Source: Fomes fomentarius (Eukaryota; Basidiomycota; Agaricomycetes; Polyporales; Polyporaceae). From it: a DNA stretch of 64,000 bases. A program made the translations under genes and the position numbers. Below the pieces are notes generated by a model. That model ran no database searches, had not been told where the DNA came from, and worked only from the letters and a program-made list of their open reading frames with translations. The stretch is taken from assembly GCA_022606135.1 (NCBI GenBank), contig JABYQN010000006.1, positions 1,488,001 to 1,552,000 of the forward strand, given 5' to 3'. This document shows, piece after piece, positions 48,723 to 58,886 of the stretch (positions are counted from its first letter, which is position 1; each line of letters starts with the position of its first letter).

Positions 48723-49413
48723 TTAGGCGAGGAAGGCGCCAACGAGGGCGAGACCAACAAAGAGGCCAGCCTGCATGCTCATGGACTGCGAGGCGCCATT
48801 GTTGTTGTTAGGGGTTGTGGAAGTTTCCGAAGAAGACGGGTTGAGCGCGTCAGAAGTCTCGGACGCATCACCTGCAGATGTGGTGGGAGCGGCAGGAACG
48901 GTCCTATACGGGGGGTCACTGTCTGGAGTGATACAGACTGGGGCAAATGTACTCACAGTACACTGGTGCCAGCAGTCCCAGTGGAGGAGACGGTAGACGT
49001 GGCCGCCTTGATATCGAACTTGCCGGACTGAGCGAGGATGGTGTTTGTGTGCTCGGTGTCCTGAACAAGGTTGACTTGGAAGCCCTGGCCTGTCTTCCAG
49101 CCGCCGCTCGGCGGGTTCACAGTGGTCTTCCCGAGGCTGCCATCAACGAGGGCGGCGAGCACCTGCGACGTGGGGGGAGAGACATTCTGATTTGACCGTG
49201 CACGAGTTAGAATGATGTCAAATGAGTAAGAGAGGGTGCGTCTCGCACCTGGTTGACGAGGACAACGGTGAAGTTGACAGGGTCGGTTGAGACCTTGTTC
49301 CAGGAAACGACGTTGGGGCCAGCGATGGTCCAACCAGTTACAGAGTCGGGCTCGGTGACCTGGTAGGCGAGGGCAGAGGCAGCGAATGCAAGGAGGGCGA
49401 GGGCAGAACGCAT
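48723..49413 (-). CDS. Ser/Thr-rich GPI-anchored cell-surface protein (Kre9/Knh1-like N-terminal domain)
   Basis: Model: complement(join(48723..48903, 48957..49186, 49249..49413)), 191 aa. Signal peptide RSALALLAFAASALA with cleavage before YQVTEP. The domain that follows (ITEPDS-like opening, WTIAGPNVVSWNKVSTDPVNF, LGKTTVNPPSGGW, GFQVNLVQDTEHTNTILAQS) matches the small beta-sandwich found at the start of yeast Kre9/Knh1 and of many mushroom GPI proteins. A Ser/Thr-rich stalk and a hydrophobic C-terminus (QAGLFVGLALVGAFLA) after a small-residue omega-site region (NNNNGASQS) indicate GPI anchoring. It is probably linked to the plasma membrane or wall glucan. The 53-nt second intron uses acceptor TATAG and keeps the frame. 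Confidence 0.88.
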
Positions 49414-49965
49414 GGCTGAAGACTGAGGGAGGTTGCTGGCGAGTTTGGGGATAAAGGAATGTGAGAGGGCAAGGAACGTGGGGGGAACGCGAACTGAGCC
49501 TGTGCGGCGATGTGATAATGAGGTCGTCGTTGGGGAACAAGGCGAGCGAGAAGGCTGGCAGCCTGGGGCAACCTTCGCCGTGCCCGCCACACGTCCGGCC
49601 CAGACTCGGCCAATAATATCTGTCACAGCCACAGAACCCGACTTTTCCTCGGCCCGGCTTTCTTCACCGTGCTCGAGTCGACCATCATCCTGCCCGAGCA
49701 AGTCCGAGTCGCCGCAGTGGTGTCTCTTATACTTATGTGTAGTGCAGTAGGTTCCGTTCAACGTTGAATTGATATCACCGTTTGGCCTAAGCCTCACAAT
49801 GCAACCCAACGCCGCCCACGTGGTCTCCAAAGTTCCGATGTCAGTATAACCACCTGGACCGCTGGCAATGCATCTCATCTGCACAATGACAGCGGGCGCA
49901 TCTTGACCATGTTTGGAGTGCATGCAGCATGTATTTATTCCTGCTCCCGCCACAATATACGTACA
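49414..49965. other. intergenic, promoter side of GPI-protein gene
   Basis: It holds the upstream region of the GPI-anchored protein and the 3' flank of the Gemin2-like gene, both minus strand. No RNA gene or regulatory motif identified. Confidence 0.4.
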
Positions 49966-51343
49966 TCATGACACTTCTGGCTCTATCTTTGACAACATAC
50001 TGTTCGCGTCCACCCACAGGTCGGTCTGCCCCCATAGGCCCGTGATGGCTGTAACAATCATCCAGCATGCCCGCTCATCAATGATTATAGAGTCTTCTTC
50101 TGTTTCACCTGCATCTGCCTCCCTTGCTGCAGGAGGGCTTCGCCGCCGTTCGGCCACGAGCCCCATGCAACCGCGAGCCAGAGTGCGAAGTTGGCTAATC
50201 TCGTCGCTCGATATCCAGTCATCTACGCGAGAAAGGAGCGAAAAAATCCATCGCCCGTGAGCCTGCGTGATGTCGGTATATGGAAGGCTTCCTTGCGCAA
50301 GTCGACGGTCGATCCAGTGCCCGAAGTACATCAGGAGGTGCATAGCGTACTTCTGTACATGTATCAGTAACATCATCGTCAGTTCAATCAGAATTTACGC
50401 ACATGGTCGACTCGTTGCAGTAGTACAGGCGTAGGTTCTCGAGGTGAGTACATGGTTGATCCGTTTTGCGGTTCTTCCATAATCGTACCAGGGGTCTGCG
50501 TGACAGCGGCTTGCTCGCGACTTGCTGCCGTAGGAGCTGAGGCACTTGAATCCAGAGGTGCTACTTCAGCTTCATTGTTGGAGGCCGCAGACTCAGAAAG
50601 GGTAGTCTCGGGCACGACATAGCTCAAGTCTCCAACATCGTACGGGAGCGAAACCGAAACATCCTCCGTGATGCTCTGCTTCTGGAGGTCGCGCTGCTGC
50701 CATCGGGAGAGCTTTGGCTGTTTCGGTTTTCTGGGAGGATTCCACTCACTCTCCGGTCGCCCGGCAAGGAACGCCCACCAGAGGTCGCGCTCCTTCTTGT
50801 CCGGGATGAGCTTCGTGCTAGAATCAGGGATGTGAACGTGGATAGTGGGTTGTGTGGAATTCTGCTCGACAGGTTGGGGGAAAGGGGTAAGTTCATGGAC
50901 CGCGGTTTAGACGGGAAGCAGACACACCTTACGGAAGTTCTTGAATCGCCTCAGGAACGTCTCGCGCCATTCCTCTGAGGGAAGGATGCCGATACGGGCA
51001 AATTCTTCTCCTGGTCCTGAGATCTGTGTAGTAGAGGGGGGAGGTACCTCAGGGACCTCGTACGGGTTCACGACGCGCTTGACGTGAGGCAGAAGTCGCG
51101 CATCCCGGCTGTACAAAGTGCATCGTACGCCACAAAAGCAGCCATTGAGTAAGTGCATGCTCGATGGAAGCGAAGTCTAATCCGTGCTTACCGGACAGTG
51201 AACAGGTACTGCAGTCCATCCATAGGCACGCCATGAAAATTGTCCGGCAGGTTCGCGACCGGAAGCACCTGGCGTCCCAGCATGGGCTCCTCATCGTCGG
51301 AATCATCGAGTTCGTCGGCCTTACGCTTGAGCGTGTGAGACAT
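49966..51343 (-). CDS. Gemin2/SIP1-like snRNP assembly factor
   Basis: Predicted partner of SMN that binds the Sm ring during spliceosomal snRNP assembly (human Gemin2, yeast Brr1). Model: complement(join(49966..50352, 50403..50861, 50928..51108, 51192..51343)), 392 aa, phases consistent. The N-terminus is acidic after a basic start (SHTLKRKADELDDSDDEEP). The core markers of the SIP1 family are GILPSEEWRETFLRRFKNFRK, DKKERDLWWAFLAGRPE, MYFGHWIDRRLAQG, RWIFSLLSRVDDWISSDEIS and LRTLARGCMGL. A Ser/Ala/Glu-rich insert near residues 190-260 is poorly conserved. An active, intron-rich genome such as this one fits retention of the gene. It shares a 271-bp divergent promoter with the next gene. Confidence 0.88.
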
Positions 51344-51614
51344 GGTGTCGAGAGTGACAGGTACAGCAGAATAGCACTGAGTGTGGTCGCGGTGAGGTCG
51401 CGAGATAACCTTTACCGACCTTATTACCACTGCCAATGGGTGTCCGGAGACAGTCTGGACGCGGAGAAGAGAAGGACAGGCGTCGGCGCCTCCTGTCGGG
51501 CACCTTGCTCAGACTGTCATTCTACCCACCCACAACTCTATCCTAACTCCGACCTGTTGAACAGCGTCTGCTTGCCGCTCTGGCTGTGGTGTTTACAGAC
51601 TGCAGTCGTGCACC
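51344..51614. promoter_or_regulatory. Short divergent promoter, Gemin2-like / Lys-rich protein
   Basis: Only 271 bp separates the two start codons, which point away from each other, so the genes probably share regulatory DNA. No TATA box is evident; the interval is GC-moderate with CACACC and CCACCC-like motifs near 51525. Inference from layout only. Confidence 0.5.
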
Positions 51615-52806
51615 ATGGAGGATATGGACGAAGAAGGGATGGACGTCGAGACTCTGCAGGCGCAAATCGACATGTCCATGGCATTCACACACAACCTGGT
51701 CTCGGGATGGATGCAAACTTCCAAGGCCAAGTTACCTTCCTCGCGCACATATGATGGCTTTGAGCTGGAGGAGTACATGCGCAGACCGCCGCGGTACGTG
51801 TTACAATACCGGCTTCTAGGGCGTGCACCTCGAATGTAGTCTCTCTTGCAGGTTAGGCGTAGGCGCGTCCGTGCCTGAGTCTACCGGCATACTGAGCCGC
51901 GAAACAGCGAAGCTACGGAACAAACTCGTGGGGAACAACAAGAAACGTGCACGAGAGGATGATGAGACCAATGGTCCTCGCCCTGCTCCTCAGGCTATCG
52001 TCATTTCGGACGATGATGAAGACAGTCGGGCGCGGGTTATCGCGAAGAAAGCGCGTGTAGACCCGTTTGCTCCGAAGACGAAAGAAAAGAAGAAGGGGAA
52101 GACGGACACCCCACAGGCTCTGGCATCTACACCGGTGATCTCGCCGTCGAAGAAAACGGTTGGGGTCCCGCGAGATGAGCCTGCTCCCGGTACAGCTGCG
52201 AGCACTGCGCATACGGCAGCGTCGGTCGAGTCCGACCATGATGCAGTGTCTTCGACATCCAAGAAGCGCAAGAAGAAGAAGAAGCACAATACGCATGCTG
52301 CTGGGGGGGCTGCGCGGGAAGGTTTCGGCTCTGCTCTTACTTCATCCTCGCCGCAGGGTGCAACGGCTTCTACAAAGGCGGAAGTGATAGACATCACTCA
52401 GAGTCCTTCGCGAAACTTCTCTTCGCCAGCCATTAAACCAGCTGCAGCTATGGCCGTCGGGACATCGACTTCAAGCAAGTCCCAATTACTCCAGGAACCG
52501 TCAGTTTCTGACTGGACATCTCACACAGGATCTATCTCCAACACCGGAGCTACTCAGTCTACTACATCCAATACACCCTCTACCCCTGCGCGAGCTCCGA
52601 CAATAGCCCCACAGTCTTCTCCCCAGCGTCTCGATCCGTTCGGTATGCCTCTTCTGAACTTGTCTGGCCCACCCCCGGACGTCGGAGACGCAGAGACGAA
52701 CTCGCCGAAGAAGAAGCGCAAGAAGAAGAAAAAGAAAAAGAAGGGGGTTGCGGAGCCATCTGCGAACACAGATGTCATCGACGTCGACGGCGACGACGAC
52801 GATTGA
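51615..52806 (+). CDS. Lysine-rich, low-complexity nuclear-type protein
   Basis: Model: join(51615..51793, 51852..52806), 377 aa. The first about 75 residues look folded and conserved (VETLQAQIDMSMAFTHNLVS, GWMQTSKAKLP, ELEEYMRRPPRLGVGA). The rest is disordered: several basic clusters (SKKRKKKKKHN and KKKRKKKKKKKKG) resemble nuclear or nucleolar localisation signals. They alternate with short acidic/hydrophobic pieces of SUMO-interaction type (IVISDDDED, EVIDIT, DVIDVDGDDDD). The start is the first ATG, preceded by a CACC context. I do not recognise a family. A nuclear role, possibly SUMO-linked, is inference from the V/I-x-V/I-D/S acidic motifs. Confidence 0.8.
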
Positions 52807-53119
52807 GACCTTCCTCCGAAATGTCTATCTGTTTGTACACAGTATGTCCGTAGCATTGGCTCAACGCAACGACTAATCAAGGTCGAGGCAGGTCGCGCTC
52901 AGAATCGCCCATCTTGTATCAGTCTTGATTTTGTTGCATGTAATCTGTGTCCCGCTCTCAACAATGCTATCACTTGCATGTTCGCCGTATCCCATTCCAG
53001 TCCCCAGCAAAGCACATCAGTGATCCAGGAATACAAGCAGCAAGTACAACATGAATACAACATCACGATCATGAGCATCAAGGGAGCATATTATCTTTCC
53101 ATAGATCTGAGCCTGCCTC
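52807..53119. other. intergenic, convergent 3' ends
   Basis: AT-rich 313 bp between two converging genes; presumably 3' UTRs. Nothing else seen. Confidence 0.45.
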
Positions 53120-53796
53120 TCACCTCCGCCACCAACGGTGTTTGTTCACTGTGTTATCCACCTTGAGTGCGAACGCCTCGTCCCTGCGCTGCCGCCTCCG
53201 CTTCCGCCTCTCCCTCCGCCGCTCCTTATGCGCCCGTTCTCTCAGATACCTCCCCTTCTCCTTTAAGTGATGTCTGCCCAGGATGATGCCCGCCATGAGT
53301 GTGCCGTGTCCATGATGATATGGCTTTGCGCGATGGTGGAAGTGAAGACAAGGACCGTAATTCCGCTCGCCGTAGTAAGGGCTGGGTCTGGAGTCGACCT
53401 GGATGTGAATGCGTTCCTCATGATGACGGTGGTCATGGTGGTGATCATGGTGGTCGCGGCGGTCGCGGTGCGAACGGCTGCGCGTGCGAGAGCGTCTGGG
53501 GAAGATCCACAAGAACCCCCCACGACGCTGCCCGCGGTGATGCTCGGGGTGCTCCTTCCTGTACACACGGATGGCGCGTGCTTCGCGCATTTCGTGTATG
53601 CCCGCCGCGCGGGTTCTCTCGCTGCCAAGGAGGGTACCGCGTATCTTCACGAGCCAGCCGTGGATGGTTGAGGCCTTGCGTCGGCGGTGAGCTCGTTCTG
53701 TTTCCTGTTCGCACGATTGATTAGCAAGGAGCCGTCAAGGATTGAATGTGACGAGCTAAGAGCACGTACAGAATCCCATTCCACGGGGCCCATCAT
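53120..53796 (-). CDS. Small His- and Arg-rich protein of unknown function
   Basis: Model: complement(join(53120..53704, 53770..53796)), 203 aa. The first exon encodes MMGPVEWDS; GTACGT donor and a GAACAG acceptor bring in ETERAHRRRKASTIHGWLVK. A conserved-looking piece (IRGTLLGSERTRAAGIHEMREAR) is followed by an SR-like RRSRTRSRSHRDRRDHHDH, a His cluster and finally an Arg/Lys/Glu block (RERAHKERRRERRKRRRQRR). A short Gly/Leu/Ile stretch (GTLMAGIILGRHH) sits in between. Composition suggests nucleic-acid or metal binding, but no motif proves it. The opposite strand is also largely open, so a minority chance remains that this is not a gene. Confidence 0.6.
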
Positions 53797-55053
53797 CTTG
53801 GCGAAGGGAGGGTGCTGAGTGCTGGAGTATCACTGAGAAGAATATCGCATGGATGTCGTTATACGATGACGCTGGCGTACAATAAATTCGGATTGGCAAT
53901 GGCAATCAGAGAAGGTTTGTTTGTACACGCGCACGTCACGCCGCACGTGAGTCTGGGTTTCACACGAGCGTCTCCTGGGCTAGCCGTGCTATTACCTCTT
54001 CGTTCAACGCCAAACCCTCCGTTTGCTTCTCAAGGTCTCCTCGGGCTGCGTCAACCATCGAACGGGTTTACGGCACATAGAACCAACATGAAGCATGAAT
54101 TGTCAGAGAATGGCAGCTGAGACAGTCTAAGGCTTAGAGCAACTTGAACAGTTATGCCTGTATTATAGTGCGTACAGAACCAGTGAAGGTATGTAGTCGT
54201 ACATTCAGTTCGTAGACACACCGAGGATCCGGTATGAGAATAGTACACGTATCCAAGACCACCTGACAGTATAAGTGACGTCGTATCCAAGACCTCGCTA
54301 TGGTAGACTGGCAGTACAAGTTGTGAGTCAAGGAGTTGGAATAACGACCTGCGGTAGCATGGTTAAACTTTCATCATCTGCTGGGAACCCTGGACAACCC
54401 TGGCACGCAGTCAGCATCGACGTTTTCTGAAGCACGACGGCATCAATACTGTCATCGGACAGTTGCTGCATCCGCAAAAGTTGAAGCGTGCCACTGTGAC
54501 TTTGGCTATCGTTATGACGATCTATACACTGTTAGCTCCGGATAGAACACGGAAGCTGTTGTACGTACAGGCGTCGCGCCGTCGGCGACTGACCAAGATT
54601 CAGGAAACCTCACTAAGCTCCGGCATCTTTCCTCTCATCTGTGGATGGGGCCCAATGTTGAACGTTGTTAACGTTGAGCATCAGGTTGGTATCTATACCG
54701 TGCTGGCCGAGTCGCACTGGGCAGTCCAGCCGGGGCCGAAAGGCACACAATGGCGGCCTGGCGGCGAAGAAGGCCGAATGAGGCAAGTGGCGCCCACGTG
54801 GAGGTGGCAAATGTCCTGTTTGGAATGACCGCCATGTCTGGACCGCTCTCGCGCTCACCAGGTCTCTCACTCCTTCGATCTCGACCGACCGCTGCGCGTT
54901 GCCACTTCTCGTTTGACCCTGTCTCTTCCGACCAACGCTCACGCTCGAGGCCTCACATAAATTCTCCGGGATGCGACGCGCCAACATTATTCGACCTCTC
55001 TCGCCCGCAGAGCATTTTGATTCCTCTCCTACAACTCCTTCCTCGCTTCCATC
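53797..55053. other. 1.3 kb intergenic region upstream of protoglobin gene
   Basis: Promoter side for both flanking genes. CT-rich from about 54840 to 55050, and a TATA-like CATAAATT at about 54955 lies about 100 bp before the protoglobin ATG. Frames in between carry no motif. Confidence 0.4.
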
Positions 55054-56097
55054 ATGGAATCGACGTTTGCTGCCTTGAACCTCGACTTGCAGAGCGAACC
55101 GCTCGTGTGTCCCTTCTCCGGCAGCAACGCGAGTACGCTCTCCAGCAACCACTCCGGCTCGCATTCCCCTACCGAGACCGAGAACTCGCAGACGCCCCTC
55201 CATTCCGCCTCGTCCCACACTGAATACGATGCGCACTCCCAGTGCCCCGTCTTCACGCAAGAAGTCGATCCCCTCCTCATTAAGACATCGCTCGACGACC
55301 GCGTCGCGTACCTCACTGACTTCCTGAACTTTACCTCGCGCGATGCCGATCTCATCAAGAAAATCGCGCCCGCGGTGAACAATGTCATCCCGTCCATGGT
55401 GGATGGCATGTACGCAAAGCTTTTCGAGTTTGATATCACGAAGAAGATCTTCATGACCAGGAATCAGGTAAGCTGTCGGAGGGGTCGAAGTCATGTTCCA
55501 TCCCGACTTACAAGACTTTTGTAGGGCTTTGATGGACCCCTACCTCGAACACTTGAGGAATTGACGTTGGACAGCGCACAGATCGTGTTCCGGAAGGTAC
55601 GTCATGCGTCGGAATACTTCAGACGAGTCTGGGTTAACCCCTCTCCCAGGTGTTTCTGAAAGCCTGGGCCCGTCGCGTCTTGACCGCGGATTACTCAAAG
55701 GGCAAGACCTGGGCCTACATGGACAAGGTCGGCATTATGCACACCGGTGCTTCGCCATTCAAGCATCAACGTACCATGGGAATCGCTCCATTGAACGTTC
55801 CATGTACGTTTACACACTGCGTCGTGCCCGTCTCTGTTGAACGCTCAAACGCTGTCGCTCTAGACCGCGATATCGCATTGACGATTGGCTGGATTCAATC
55901 GGTACTGCACTCTGCCATCTTGCAACTTCCTGACAGTGTGGTCTCCATGTCCGAGAAAATAGAAGCTGTCATGGCTATCAACAAGGTATTCCTTCCGTGA
56001 CCTCACATATTGATCGATCAGTTTTGACAGGTTCGGTATTGCACAGGTTCTCTGGATTCAAAATGACCTTTTCTCCCGCCATTACATCGGAGATTAG
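55054..56097 (+). CDS. Protoglobin-domain heme protein
   Basis: Model: join(55054..55467, 55525..55596, 55650..55803, 55864..55985, 56047..56097), 270 aa, all phases consistent. The first about 70 residues are Ser-rich and contain CPFSGSN and CPVFTQEVD. The protoglobin/globin-sensor fold follows: LLIKTSLDDRVAYLTDFLNF, DLIKKIAPAVNNVIPSMVDG, FLKAWARRVLTADYS, YMDKVGIMHTGASPFKH, then IALTIGWIQSVLHSAI and WIQNDLFSRHYIGD. The His in GIMHTG is a candidate for the conserved histidine region of the family. Related domains bind O2, CO or NO in archaeal and bacterial protoglobins. In fungi the role is unknown; no output domain (kinase, cyclase) is fused. No targeting signal is evident. Confidence 0.88.
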
Positions 56098-57623
56098 ACA
56101 GTGTCTCGTATACCACACGCAGGGTCATACCATAATTTGCGCGAGCAGTGAGTGCTGCGATTATCGAGCAGGCTTGACTTCCTATCTAACACCATGTTCT
56201 TGCAGCACGGATAATGACGTCTTGTAATCCTACTTATGAACGTGTAGTGTAATTGTCGGCAGTGACGTGTCATGATGATGTATCCAGCATAAACATATTT
56301 TTCGCACGTGTCTCTTTACGCGACTTGGACGTGGACGTCACGGAGGACTAACTATGTATGACGGCAGACATAGCCTGATGATCGATCTATACATTAAGCA
56401 CAGCGGACTTTGGCTGACCGGGGGACGAGTCGCCGGACTGTAGAATGACATGGCGCCTGGTTCCCATTTTTGGTGAGTAGGATGCAGAGAACACCGCCCC
56501 ACCATACAGCCTCTTGCCTACTCTGTGCTCGAGGACTCGGTTCTCACACCAAACTCCTAAAAGCAATGCGCGAGTATGGTATGACCAGACATTTGGGCAT
56601 ACGGAGGCAGATGTGCGCCGTGTTGGTGGATGAAGTGACTCTGAGGCCCAAGGCCAAAGTTCATCTACACGAGGTAGAACTGACGCCCGTATGTACTTCG
56701 GGGCCGCGAGGACAATAATTGCGATATCAAGTAACAATCCATGCCGTACAGAAGACTTTTCGCAGGAACACATCACCGGTGGTCTAGAACATGTCTCATG
56801 GTTCTGTGGGGTACACCATGAAATGTCATACATATCACTCATACAGCCCTCGTCTTCAAATTCAGGAGGTAACCTTGGCGACGGAGATTGCACTCATTAT
56901 GACCATTTGGACATATAGTATCCGGACACATGCATGGCTTGACTGGAAGTTACCGAGATCTGAAGAGACTGCCCTTGGCGATTGGCAGATTCTGACATAG
57001 CAGTAGCATGCTTCTCTCCATATGGCGGTGTCGGAGAAGCAAGCTCATGCACCCAACAGGCTAACTTTGATAGGCTGTAATGGTATACAATTATCGCGTC
57101 TGCTGAGAGGCGAGAATACGCCGGACTCCGGAGGAACATGTGGACTGTATCGCCAGATAGACGAGGTGCGGAGTTTTACGTGTGTTTGAGAGGAAGAACT
57201 AGTCTGAGAAAGCCGTAGCCGAGTGGGGAAGTGGGAGACAGAACGCACAGCACCTGTATACAGCTTCAGCGACGGAGGAGAAGTGCGGAGGGCGAGGTCG
57301 ACGGCAGGAATGCACGTCACCATGATTCTGGCGCTCCCCGCGATGACACGCTCACGTGCGGGCGCTCGCTCGGAGGACCCAATTATGGTTTGGCTGTGCA
57401 GTTCATCGCCCTACACTCAGCCAAACTGCTATGACGCAAATCATGTTTCCGGCCTTGGACTTCACCGCGGGTCTTGTCGCTGTACCTCGGCGGGGCACAG
57501 GCGCATAGACCGCCGGTAGCGGGGATACATAACCCAGCATGTCCGACCATACTCAAGACCATCCGCGGCTCGACGGCAACGGCCCAAGGACCATACGCCC
57601 AACCCGACAGCACAAGGACAAGG
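56098..57623. other. 1.5 kb without a supported gene
   Basis: It holds the 3' flank of the protoglobin gene and the promoter side of the phosphatase gene. Open frames such as 56387-56893 (minus) lack motifs and splice support. No repeat or RNA gene noticed. Confidence 0.35.
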
Positions 57624-58393
57624 ATGGTCTGGAGAAACATCAACGCTGTCATAGAGGGCAGGCTCTACTTGGGAACGTAGGTGTATTTGTACACCGCTTA
57701 TTATGACAGGACTTCTCTCATAGAAAACTACCTTGATCTCAGGATTGACGCTGCCATCTCTCCTAGAACCCTCGCGGATCGACGTATTACGCACATCGTC
57801 TCCGTTGGATCCGAGCCCATCCCTGCCGACAACCCGGCCTCTGGCATCCGCCACCTCCGCATCCGTGTCGAGGACGTCGACTACGCCGACTTGCTCATCC
57901 ACCTCCCTGTCGCGTGCCGCTTCATTCACGAGGCCATCAACGTAGGCGGCGTGGTCCTCGTACACTGTGTCCAAGGCCTGTCCCGCAGCGCCACCGTCGT
58001 CACAGCATACTGTGAGCATACCAGTCGCCCCGACCGTGAACCCGTAGCTGACCCCACAACTATGTCATGCAGTGATGTACTCTCGACGGATCGGAGCAAG
58101 TGAGGCTATGGAGATCGTCCGCAGAGGTATCTAATCTCAGATTCATGGCTGTGCTCTCCAACATGATCTAACCTGACGCCCAGCGCGCGAACAAGTTTGG
58201 ATTATCCCTGGCTTCCAGGTGCGTATTATACTCAGTTTCACATACTCCCGCGTCTAATGCGCAGCAGGAACAACTCGTTCTGTTCGGCCTCTGCCAGTAC
58301 AATCCCTCTCCTAGCGAGGGTATCTACGTCAAGTGGCGCCAGAAGATCGATCGATACCTTCAGCAGCAAGCCCAGGGAAGCTTGCGACGCTGA
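57624..58393 (+). CDS. Dual-specificity protein phosphatase
   Basis: Model: join(57624..57676, 57743..58011, 58073..58126, 58184..58218, 58268..58393), 178 aa, phases consistent. A single compact DUSP domain: WRNINAVIEGRLYLG at the start, RITHIVSVGSEPIP, HLRIRVEDVDYADLLIHLP (general acid Asp region), and the active-site loop VHCVQGLSRSATVV, matching H-C-x5-R-S. The AYLMYSRR helix is completed across intron 2 and REQVWIIPGFQEQL across intron 4. It ends QGSLRR, without a docking domain or targeting signal. It dephosphorylates Ser/Thr and Tyr on unknown partners; atypical DUSPs of this size often act on MAP kinases or other regulators, but this cannot be settled here. Confidence 0.92.
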
Positions 58394-58886
58394 AGCCCTG
58401 AAGTACATAAAGGCACGCCTAATTACATCATGACTCGGTGTCCTTGATGGACGGACTTGCTAGATGTCTTATTGCTCTGACTGCTCGTATGATCTCTACC
58501 GTTCGCTCTGTTCTCTGTTGTAGCACCATCTAGCGGTTGTTCGTCTTCCCTCGTAGATAGTACATATACGGTCGCTTAATTCAGATTATATTCCCCGCTG
58601 CTCTTGTTTTGTGACCTATTGGCCTGCTGGATCTTGGGAAGATGAGGACGCCAAAGTGCTCGTATGGGGTCGGTGCGTTCAAATTACTTGATATGTATTT
58701 ACACTGACGGATTCACGTGCCCACGGGGACTTTGACAGGCGCTCCACCGCGTGTCAGCGCGCGTCGGTGGCTGAGGCAGCCTCCACTTTCCGTCATGTTT
58801 CTCCTTGTCTCTTGTCTCTTCTTCCGCACCTACACTACACATCTATTATTCTTCTATAGGTTACTCGTTATACCCGCATACACGGC
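58394..58886. other. intergenic, hydrolase promoter side
   Basis: 3' flank of the phosphatase gene then the promoter of the hydrolase. CT-rich from about 58780 to 58860 just before the start codon. No other feature. Confidence 0.4.

Noticed and set aside
54613..55494. Minus-strand 293-codon open frame over the protoglobin exon
   Set aside because: Lies antisense to a conserved exon and shows no motif.
56387..56893. Minus-strand 168-codon open frame
   Set aside because: No motif, no start context and no homologous exon chain; likely chance.
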